Assembly: GCF_945873775.1 (NCBI RefSeq)
Contig: NZ_CAMCEC010000018.1
Coordinates: forward strand, 1-52,616
Length of the DNA: 52,616 nt
Source: an uncultured Treponema sp.
GTDB taxonomy: Bacteria; Spirochaetota; Spirochaetia; Treponematales; Treponemataceae
Direction of reading: 5' to 3'
Made by a program: the position numbers and the translations under genes. Positions 8,520 to 15,255 of this stretch are shown in pieces; positions within the stretch are counted from its first letter, which is position 1, and each line of letters begins with the position of its first letter. The notes under the pieces are model-generated. The model had not been told where the DNA came from, did no database searches, and saw only the letters and a program-made list of their open reading frames with translations.

Positions 8520-8831
8520 TTACGCGCCCATTCCCGGAATATTCATTCCTGCCACCATAGGTCCAAGCTGATTTTTTATTTCATCCTGCATTTTTTCAAG
8601 GGCGGCATGATGAGCGGCTTTTATTAAATCTTGAAGCATAGGAACATCTCTGTTATCAACACAGATTGGATCAAGCTTTATATCTACAAGCTCAAATTTT
8701 CCGTTTACAGTAACTTGCACCATATTTCCGCCGGAAGAGCCTTCAGCCTCAAGCTCAGCAAGCTTTTCCTGCGCCGCCTTAAGCTGGCTCTGCATTCCCG
8801 CAAGATTTTTTACCATATCAAAAGGATTCAT
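8520..8831 (-). CDS. YbaB/EbfC family nucleoid-associated protein
   Basis: Members are small DNA-binding dimers that coat the nucleoid; the Borrelia homologue EbfC binds a specific palindrome. The protein is 103 residues with the family pattern: an N-terminal amphipathic helix (MVKNLAGMQSQLKAAQEKLAELE), a short beta sheet containing VTVNGKFELVDIKLDP, and a C-terminal helix. The start is ATG 8831, preceded by CTGGAG at a good distance; the frame is open further upstream but there it runs through the tRNA gene. It precedes recR by 3 bases. Confidence 0.93.
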   Translation of the reverse strand: MNPFDMVKNLAGMQSQLKAAQEKLAELEAEGSSGGNMVQVTVNGKFELVDIKLDPICVDNRDVPMLQDLIKAAHHAALEKMQDEIKNQLGPMVAGMNIPGMGA

Positions 8832-8870
8832 TGTTTTCTCCAGAAAAGTCTTTGTAATATGCTGAAAACA

Positions 8871-8941
8871 AGCGGTCAACGGGAGTCGAACCCGCCTATC
8901 AGGCTTGGGAAGCCTGTGTAATACCGATATACGATAACCGC
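8871..8941 (-). tRNA. tRNA-Gly (anticodon CCC)
   Basis: On the minus strand the 71-base sequence folds as a cloverleaf: acceptor GCGGTTA/TGACCGC, a short D-arm, anticodon stem CAGGC/GCCTG with loop TTCCCAA (anticodon CCC), variable loop ATAG and T-arm loop TTCGACT. CCA is not encoded. It reads the rare GGG codon and lies 40 bases upstream of ybaB. Confidence 0.9.
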
Positions 8942-8951
8942 AAACCATAAA

Positions 8952-8980
8952 AGGATAATGCTATTCCGTCATTTTTTCAA
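8952..8980 (-). promoter_or_regulatory. Promoter of tRNA-Gly / ybaB / recR
   Basis: Minus strand: TTGAAA (8975-8980), a 17-base spacer and TATCCT (8952-8957), ending 10 bases before the 5' end of the tRNA. Confidence 0.5.
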
Positions 8981-8993
8981 CACCCGGCAAATG

Positions 8994-10007
8994 CTAAAGT
9001 TTTTTTACCGAATTTCTTTCTATAAATTCAGCTGGAACACGGACACATTCGCCCACAGGAATTCCAACAAGACGGTTCATAAGAATTTCTGCGGAAAGCT
9101 CGCCAATCGTTTTTATATCCTGCCTGAACGTTGTCAAAGACGGAGAATAAAATTCAGAAATCATTTCATTATCAAAACCAATAAAAGAAATGTCTTCGGG
9201 AATTCTTTTTCCAATTGATTTTACATATTCCATTGCGCCAACCGCCATATTGTCGTTTGCAACAAAAACTGCGGTAATATCGCTGTGCCGCTCAAGAAGT
9301 TCTTTCATAGCATCATGGCTTTCCGCCCGCGACCATTTATGGCAAAATTTTACATAAGATTCATCATATTTCAATCCGAAATCTTCAAAGGCATTTTTCA
9401 ATCCTTCCAAGCGGTCAATTGCAGCCATATTATACTGCGAATAAGTTCCGCCGATATAGGCAATTTTTTTATGCCCGTTTTCAATAAAGTATGAAGCCGC
9501 TTTATATCCAGCCTCAACATTTGCTGTTACAACAGTTGGAACTCCAGGAATTATAAAGTTTGTTGAAACGCAAGGAATGTCGGATTTTACAAGCTCCATA
9601 ATTTCATTGTCCGCGCTGATTGGATTTATAATTCCAACCGCATCTACATTTCTGTGATAGCAATGCTCAACGTAAGATTTTTTTTCTCCAATTGGAGCAT
9701 GGGAAATAAAAAGCAAATCGTATCCGGCAAACTCAAAATCTTCCCTGAATTTATTCAGAATTTTTCCAAACAAAGGATGGTCGAAACCTCTTTGCATATC
9801 GGCATCTTCATAAATTATTCCTATTAGAAAGGATTTTTTTGTTGTAAGAGTGCGGGCTGTTATATTTGGACGGTAACTTAATTCTTTGGCTGCATCAAGA
9901 ATTTTTTTTCTAGTTGAATCGCTTAAGCCGCCAGTTTTATTAAGAGCCTTGGAAACTGTAGGGGCAGAATAACCTGTTTTTGAAGCAATATCATAAATTG
10001 TAACCAT
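8994..10007 (-). CDS. LacI family transcriptional regulator
   Basis: A sugar-responsive repressor. The N-terminal helix-turn-helix and hinge (MVTIYDIASKTGYSAPTVSK to about residue 57) are followed by a periplasmic-binding-protein-like effector domain (FLIGIIYED onward) of normal length (337 residues). GGAGG stands before the ATG in GGAGGCGGAAAATTCAATG. It is transcribed in the same direction as the GH43 and ABC genes and most likely controls them and the divergent GH94 gene. A LacI-type dyad is present at 15078-15091. Part of its ribosome-binding site is complementary to an upstream 11-mer (10114-10124). Confidence 0.93.
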   Translation of the reverse strand: MVTIYDIASKTGYSAPTVSKALNKTGGLSDSTRKKILDAAKELSYRPNITARTLTTKKSFLIGIIYEDADMQRGFDHPLFGKILNKFREDFEFAGYDLLFISHAPIGEKKSYVEHCYHRNVDAVGIINPISADNEIMELVKSDIPCVSTNFIIPGVPTVVTANVEAGYKAASYFIENGHKKIAYIGGTYSQYNMAAIDRLEGLKNAFEDFGLKYDESYVKFCHKWSRAESHDAMKELLERHSDITAVFVANDNMAVGAMEYVKSIGKRIPEDISFIGFDNEMISEFYSPSLTTFRQDIKTIGELSAEILMNRLVGIPVGECVRVPAEFIERNSVKKL

Positions 10008-10010
10008 TGA

Positions 10011-10124
10011 ATTTTCCGCCTCCGCGTGAATTACGATTTATAATCTTAATCTAGGATAAACAAGAATTTCAATATTCTTACAAATAAATTTCTGTTAATC
10101 CTAATTCAAACAAAGGCGGAAAAT
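10011..10124 (-). promoter_or_regulatory. Leader of lacI with an 11-bp inverted repeat over the RBS
   Basis: ATTTTCCGCCT (10011-10021) and AGGCGGAAAAT (10114-10124) are perfect inverted repeats. Read on the minus strand, the downstream arm is AGGCGGAAAAT and overlaps the GGAGG site of the lacI gene. If transcription begins upstream of 10124, pairing would hide the ribosome-binding site. The transcription start is not known, so this is inference. Confidence 0.35.
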
Positions 10125-10142
10125 AAAATCCTAAATAAAAAT

Positions 10143-11738
10143 CTAGTCAAGCTTCTTGTAGGAAAAATATTCAAAGTCCGCAAATTTCTTATAAGAAATC
10201 AAGTCAGCGCAATACATTCCAACAAATGCTCCTGTAAATCCTTGAGTTCCATATTCATCAGAAAGTTTGCTTGCATCTATAAGCGGACGAATCTGCCTGA
10301 AATTTTTTCCATCCTGCGACCAATAGAAAAATCCAGTTTTCTTGTGAACTTCAAGTCTTATCCAAACAGGTTTTTCTTCGTCAAGCGGACATTCCATTTC
10401 ACGTATAAATCCTTCCGGCATAATGGACATAACCTGAATGACTTTTCCTTTTTGCTCATCCCGCGTTACAACACAAAGATACTGGGACTTTTCATCATAA
10501 CGGTAAATCATTCCTGCAAAATGCTGAAAACTTTCCGGAGTGAATTCCATTTTAGTTTCAGCAATAAAATCAAAATCAGTCTGACGGCGCGCTAAAAGGC
10601 TCTGCTCAAAACAAGAACTAGGAGATTGACCTCCGTGAATTCTTAAAAATCCCGGATGTTCTGAAATTGAAAACCGTTTATCATCAAAAGGAATTCTTAA
10701 AGTTTTAAATTCCGCTAGAAAATCCTTGTTTTTAAATTCATATTTTTCTGCAACATGGGCAACTCCGCATCCTGGAGCAATAATTCCGCGGCCTTTTACT
10801 TCTATATAATCAGGCGGACAATTCTTTAAAGTTCCGTCAGACTGCTTTACCCAAGGCCAGCCATCTTTCCACTCAAGTTCAGCAATTCCAGTTTCACGTC
10901 CAAGAACGCAGCGTTCAGTTCCTTCAAGAGGTCGTCCGCAAAGATAAACAAGATAATCTTTTTTTCCGTCTGGAGACTTGCACCAAGAGCCATGCCCAGC
11001 TCTTTTTATTTTGCAGCCGTAGCCATAAGAAGTAATAAGCGGATTTGCAGGATGAACTTCATAAGGCCCGAATAAATTCTTTGACCTTGCGCAAGTTATT
11101 GCGTGCTCATAACTAGTTCCGCCTTCCGCACAAACAAGATAATACCATCCATCACGCTTATAAAGATGCGGACCTTCCACAAGACCAATGTCTGTTCCTA
11201 GAAAAATTTTATGAACTTTTCCAACAAGTTTTTTTGCCTTGCAGTCATATTCCTGAACAAGAATTCCAGAAAACTGCCGCGGACCTTGCTGCCTATAATC
11301 CCATTCCATGTTCACAAACCATTTTTTTCCGTCATCATCATGGAATAATGAAGCATCAAATCCAGAGGCATTCATAAAAACTGGATCTGACCACGGGCCT
11401 TCAATCGATTCAGCTGTAGTTAAAAAATTCGGGCAGTCTTTCCAAGGACTATCGTTCCAGCTTCTTACATTTGTAAAAACAAGATAAAAAATTCCATCCG
11501 AATATGAAAGGCACGGCGCCCAAATTCCACACGAAGCTTTGTTTCCCGCCATATCCAAAAGACGTTTTTCAGAAAGCGGAGAAGGCACAGATTTCCAGGT
11601 CTTCATGTCTTTAGAACGGTGCAGCTCAACTCCCGGAAACCATTCAAATGTAGAATTTGCAATAAAGCATTCGCCATCCGCATTTACAATTGAAGGATCT
11701 GCATGAAATCCGGAAAGAATAGGATTATAGATTTTCAT
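10143..11738 (-). CDS. Glycoside hydrolase family 43 (beta-xylosidase / arabinofuranosidase type)
   Basis: An inverting exo-glycosidase of the five-bladed beta-propeller GH43 family. D14 in HADPSI matches the catalytic base. The FDASLFHDDDG segment (about residue 130) carries the pKa-modulating aspartate, and E in LVEGPHLYKRDGWYYL (about residue 185) is the likely general acid. Residues ~325-530 form a second beta-sandwich domain, as in xylosidases of about 530-540 residues. There is no signal peptide, so it acts in the cytoplasm on imported oligosaccharides. AGAGG precedes the ATG. It is the last gene of the ABC transporter operon. Xylo- versus arabino-specificity cannot be told from motifs alone. 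Confidence 0.9.
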   Translation of the reverse strand: MKIYNPILSGFHADPSIVNADGECFIANSTFEWFPGVELHRSKDMKTWKSVPSPLSEKRLLDMAGNKASCGIWAPCLSYSDGIFYLVFTNVRSWNDSPWKDCPNFLTTAESIEGPWSDPVFMNASGFDASLFHDDDGKKWFVNMEWDYRQQGPRQFSGILVQEYDCKAKKLVGKVHKIFLGTDIGLVEGPHLYKRDGWYYLVCAEGGTSYEHAITCARSKNLFGPYEVHPANPLITSYGYGCKIKRAGHGSWCKSPDGKKDYLVYLCGRPLEGTERCVLGRETGIAELEWKDGWPWVKQSDGTLKNCPPDYIEVKGRGIIAPGCGVAHVAEKYEFKNKDFLAEFKTLRIPFDDKRFSISEHPGFLRIHGGQSPSSCFEQSLLARRQTDFDFIAETKMEFTPESFQHFAGMIYRYDEKSQYLCVVTRDEQKGKVIQVMSIMPEGFIREMECPLDEEKPVWIRLEVHKKTGFFYWSQDGKNFRQIRPLIDASKLSDEYGTQGFTGAFVGMYCADLISYKKFADFEYFSYKKLD

Positions 11739-11762
11739 AATGAATTTACCTCTGTCTTTATT

Positions 11763-12602
11763 TTACTCTTTTACGCTTCCCATTGTAATTCCAGAAATAA
11801 TATACCTTGACATAAACGCATAGAACACAAGAATTGGAATTAATGAAACCGCAACTCCAAGATAAATTGAACCGTATTCTGTGCGGTAAATATCGCCTCG
11901 CAAAGACTGAACGAGCATCGGCAAAGTATATTTATCCTGATCAGAAAGAAGAACAAACGGCGTCATAAAATTGTTCCAAGATGCAACAAAAGAAAAGATG
12001 CTCTGCGCCGCAATTGCCGGTGTCAAAATCGGAAGCATTATTGTGTTGAAAATTCTAAATTCACCAGCTCCGTCAATTCTTCCAGCATCAATAAGCTCAA
12101 ATGAAAGAATTGATTCCATATATTGACGCAAAAACAAAACAGTTCCAGCAGAAGCAATCGAAGGAATAATCAGCGGAATAAAGCTGTTTGTAAGATGAAT
12201 TTTCGCCATAAACTGATAGAATCCAATAAACGAAAGAGTTCCAGGAATCATAATCACAACAAGAATAAATCCCCAGAGCAAATTTCTTCCTTTAAATTTA
12301 TAAACTTGAATTCCATAAGCTGTCAATGTAGAAAAATAAACGCCAAGCACAGTTGAAAAAATCGCAATAACCGCACTGTTTCCAAATCCACGCCAGATTT
12401 TAAAGGAACGGCTTGTAAGGTTTTTCCAGTTCTGCAAAGTATTAGTTCCCGGCAAAAGAGAAATTCCAGAGTTAATCTGCGCATTTGTTCTTGTTGCGTT
12501 TATAAGCATAAGATAAATTGGAATAACTGCAAGCAACGCAAAGAAAATCATCAGCACATATAAAATAGTTCTTTTTAATGAAAGTTCAGATTTATATTTC
12601 AT
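11763..12602 (-). CDS. Carbohydrate ABC transporter permease, MalG type
   Basis: One of two inner-membrane subunits of a CUT1-type sugar importer. Six hydrophobic helices are visible, with the ATPase-contacting EAA-like loop seen as IDAGRIDGAGEFRIF...LPILTPA (about residues 180-205). At 279 residues it has the usual length. AAGGAG stands before the ATG. It is downstream of the MalF-type permease by 15 bases and followed 24 bases later by the GH43 gene. No ATPase gene is present in the locus, so the pair must share an ATPase encoded elsewhere, as MsmK/MsmX does in other bacteria. Confidence 0.92.
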   Translation of the reverse strand: MKYKSELSLKRTILYVLMIFFALLAVIPIYLMLINATRTNAQINSGISLLPGTNTLQNWKNLTSRSFKIWRGFGNSAVIAIFSTVLGVYFSTLTAYGIQVYKFKGRNLLWGFILVVIMIPGTLSFIGFYQFMAKIHLTNSFIPLIIPSIASAGTVLFLRQYMESILSFELIDAGRIDGAGEFRIFNTIMLPILTPAIAAQSIFSFVASWNNFMTPFVLLSDQDKYTLPMLVQSLRGDIYRTEYGSIYLGVAVSLIPILVFYAFMSRYIISGITMGSVKE

Positions 12603-12617
12603 ACCAAGCTCCTTATA

Positions 12618-13577
12618 TTAGTCTTCCTTGCGGGATTTTACAGGACGCTCCTTTACAAGAGCATTTATTCCAATGGATAAAATAATTGTGATAATAAATA
12701 TAGCAATCGCAATTGCAGCGGCATAAGAATAATCTGTTCCGCCTTGGAATCCCATATTGTAAAGATAAACCGACATTGTTCTAATTTTAAAGTCAGGCTC
12801 ACCATGCATTCCAGTAAGAAGGAAAGGAATTTCAAAAAGCTGCATTCCGCCAATCATCGAAGTAACAAGAATATAAAGCATCATCGGGCGCAAAAGCGGC
12901 AATGTTATATAGAAAGTCTGCTGACGGTTATTCGCTCCGTCAACAATCGCAGCCTCGTACAAGGAAGGAGAAATGCTTGTTATTCCAGCCATGAGCATAA
13001 TCAAAGTATGGCCGCACCACATCCACCACTGAATAAAAGAAACAATCAAGCGCGAAGCATTTGGCATTCTAAAGAAATTGAATCCTTGCTTTACAACTTC
13101 ACCATCAACAACTCCAGTAGACCAAATTCCCAAAGTTCCTGTCAAAAACTGATTCACAGGTCCGACTGGATAAGCAAAAAGGCTTCTAAAAAGAATCGCA
13201 ATAGATGCGGTTGTCAAAAGATTCGGCATATAAAAAACCGCGCGGAACAATCCTTTTCCCTTTAAATTCAGCCTTACATCAGTGAACCAAATTGCAAAAA
13301 GCAAAGCGATTCCAAGCTGAGGGATAAAGTTGCAACCCCACATTATAAACGTATTTTTTACTGAACCCCAGAAATATTTATCATTTATAAGCTTCTGAAA
13401 ATTTTTCAGCCCAACAAAACTAAAGTCAGAGCGAAGACCTTTTAAATCACTGAATCCTAAAATCAATGTATACAAAATCGGCCACAACTGAAAAGCCGCA
13501 TAAACCAGTATAAAAGGCAAAACAAAAAAGTATCCGCTTCTATTTGTCTTGGTTTCTATTCCGGATTTTTTCTTCAT
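12618..13577 (-). CDS. Carbohydrate ABC transporter permease, MalF/UgpA type
   Basis: Partner of the MalG-type permease in a CUT1 sugar importer. About six TM helices span the 319 residues. The EAA loop is EAAIVDGANNRQQTFYITLP (about residue 212), the site that contacts the ATPase. GGAGG lies before the ATG. The order solute-binding protein, MalF-type, MalG-type, GH43 on one strand fits an oligosaccharide uptake operon. Confidence 0.93.
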   Translation of the reverse strand: MKKKSGIETKTNRSGYFFVLPFILVYAAFQLWPILYTLILGFSDLKGLRSDFSFVGLKNFQKLINDKYFWGSVKNTFIMWGCNFIPQLGIALLFAIWFTDVRLNLKGKGLFRAVFYMPNLLTTASIAILFRSLFAYPVGPVNQFLTGTLGIWSTGVVDGEVVKQGFNFFRMPNASRLIVSFIQWWMWCGHTLIMLMAGITSISPSLYEAAIVDGANNRQQTFYITLPLLRPMMLYILVTSMIGGMQLFEIPFLLTGMHGEPDFKIRTMSVYLYNMGFQGGTDYSYAAAIAIAIFIITIILSIGINALVKERPVKSRKED

Positions 13578-13667
13578 CTTGAAACCTCCAAAAAGTTCTC
13601 CGGCAGAAACCGGGCAAACAAAGCCTGATGCAGCAAAAAACTACATCAGGCACAAATATTTATGTTA

Positions 13668-14972
13668 TTACAAAGAAAGTGAAAGTGTTGAAGAAACCTG
13701 AGCCTTGAAGTCATCAAGAGCCTGCTGCTTTGTTTTTTCTCCGTTTACATAAGCCGCAGTTTCCTCTGCAAAAATAGACTCAATTGCCTGATCTGTTCCC
13801 TGTGAAAGCTTTCCGTTTACAGATTCAGCCATCTGCGCAAAAGCAGAGTAATGATTTTGTCCTGCAAGGTAAGGGTCTGCATAGCTGTCTTTGATTTTTT
13901 CAACAACATTTTTGTTTGAAACAACATCACCTGTATCTTTTGCCCAAGCCTCAAGGAAAGCGTCATCTGTTGCAATGTATTTTATAAGTTCTTTTGCGGC
14001 ATTAGGATTTTTTGTTCCTTTCCATGCGCCAACCCAAGTTCCGCCCCAGCGATAGCCTACAGGACCTGCGCACATTGCCCAGTCTCCAGCAGATTCAGGA
14101 GCATTTGTCTTAAGAACATAATGAAGTCCCCAAGTTGGAAGGAAATAGCTGAATACTTCTTTATTCTTTCCAGCTTCGTCTTTAAAAGTTCCTTTCATTC
14201 CTGCAAACCAGCCTTCCGACCATTGATTTACACGGCCTTCATAGCCTTTATCATGCAAAGTTTTGCACATATCCATGTAGTCGTACATTTTCTGGTCAAT
14301 AACAAGCTTGTCATCAACAACCCAAGGAGATGCGCGGCCTGCGCTGTAAGGCTTAAACATATCGCCAGTTGAAGAAACAACATAGCAGTCGCCATTTGAT
14401 TTCTGCTTTAAAAGTTCTGCAGTTTCAAGGAATTTGTCCCAGTTAGCAAGATGTTTCTGAACTTCGGCTGGATCATCTGTTCCAAGATATTTTTTTGCAA
14501 GCGAGCGGCGGTAGAAAACTGCGCCCGGAGTAACTTGCCACGACATTCCGTAAACTTTTCCGTTGTAAGTTCCAACTTCTACAGGATAAGGATAAACTTT
14601 GTCTTTTACTTCGTTGTAAATGTCTGTAATGTCAAGCAAAAGACCTGATTCAATGTATTTGCGCACAAAAGCATCTTCAAGAGCAAAAACATCAGGGCAG
14701 CCGGAACCAGATGCCAAAACAGGGTCAAGTTTATTCGGAAACTGATCTGTCGGTGTAAGTGAATATGAAATTTCATATTTTCCTGCAAAGCGCGAATCTT
14801 TCTGGAAATAATTTTTTATCATTCCGTCCAGCTCGTCCGTAAAAGACCAGACTACAAGCTTATTGTTTGCATCTGACTTTCCCTGAGGCGCTTTATCTTT
14901 AGAGCACCCCCCCCCGATAAAAGCAAAAGCTCCGATCATTGCCGCAGAAATAACTGCAAAAGTTCTCTTCAT
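13668..14972 (-). CDS. Sugar ABC transporter solute-binding lipoprotein with a G9 lipobox
   Basis: The extracytoplasmic binding protein that delivers an oligosaccharide to the two permeases. ATG 14972 is chosen because GGAGG precedes it; an ATG 12 bases upstream overlaps that site. The signal peptide ends in FAFIGGGC, with C23 as the lipidated residue. Three consecutive GGG codons (residues 20-22) form an unbroken run of nine G, directly before the cysteine. One slipped base would shift the frame and abolish the protein, so this is a candidate phase-variable gene. The rest matches extracellular solute-binding family 1 at 434 residues. The dyads at 15061-15091 lie about 90-120 bases upstream. 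Confidence 0.93.
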   Translation of the reverse strand: MKRTFAVISAAMIGAFAFIGGGCSKDKAPQGKSDANNKLVVWSFTDELDGMIKNYFQKDSRFAGKYEISYSLTPTDQFPNKLDPVLASGSGCPDVFALEDAFVRKYIESGLLLDITDIYNEVKDKVYPYPVEVGTYNGKVYGMSWQVTPGAVFYRRSLAKKYLGTDDPAEVQKHLANWDKFLETAELLKQKSNGDCYVVSSTGDMFKPYSAGRASPWVVDDKLVIDQKMYDYMDMCKTLHDKGYEGRVNQWSEGWFAGMKGTFKDEAGKNKEVFSYFLPTWGLHYVLKTNAPESAGDWAMCAGPVGYRWGGTWVGAWKGTKNPNAAKELIKYIATDDAFLEAWAKDTGDVVSNKNVVEKIKDSYADPYLAGQNHYSAFAQMAESVNGKLSQGTDQAIESIFAEETAAYVNGEKTKQQALDDFKAQVSSTLSLSL

Positions 14973-15060
14973 AAGTTCCTCCATTTTAACTTTATGAAAA
15001 ATATTAGCCGGAAAAAAATCCAGCTTGCCTAAATAGAAATACCGGCCGCCAAGAAGGACG

Positions 15061-15076
15061 TGTGAAGTTAATCACA
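15061..15076. promoter_or_regulatory. CRP-like dyad TGTGA-N6-TCACA
   Basis: TGTGAAGTTAATCACA matches both half-sites of the Escherichia coli CRP consensus exactly. It stands between the divergent sugar-uptake operon and the GH94 gene, 89 bases from the first start and 180 from the second. The regulator in this organism is unknown. Confidence 0.55.
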
Positions 15077-15077
15077 T

Positions 15078-15102
15078 GGCAACCGGTTTCCTAAAAATTA
15101 GG
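15078..15102. promoter_or_regulatory. LacI-type operator candidate plus adjacent dyad
   Basis: GGCAACCGGTTTCC (15078-15091) has the perfect core palindrome AACCGGTT with a central CG step, as in many LacI-family operators. CCTAAAAATTAGG (15090-15102) is a further dyad touching it. The position, one base from the CRP-like site and shared by two divergent units, fits repression by the LacI protein at 8994-10007. Confidence 0.5.
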
Positions 15103-15255
15103 CTAACACCGTTTCTTTTATTTGTCAAACAAAAAATTCATTTTTTTTATAAATTCTTACAATTTTTCTAAAACTTTCGTTTCCACAGAAAATTCTATTC
15201 TACTAAATGCAAAAATTCATTATGATTTGAAAAAGCAAATTTTACGGAGAACAAA

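Noticed and set aside
8832-8948. Extended N-terminus for the YbaB gene
   Set aside because: That stretch is occupied by tRNA-Gly, and a good Shine-Dalgarno precedes the internal ATG.
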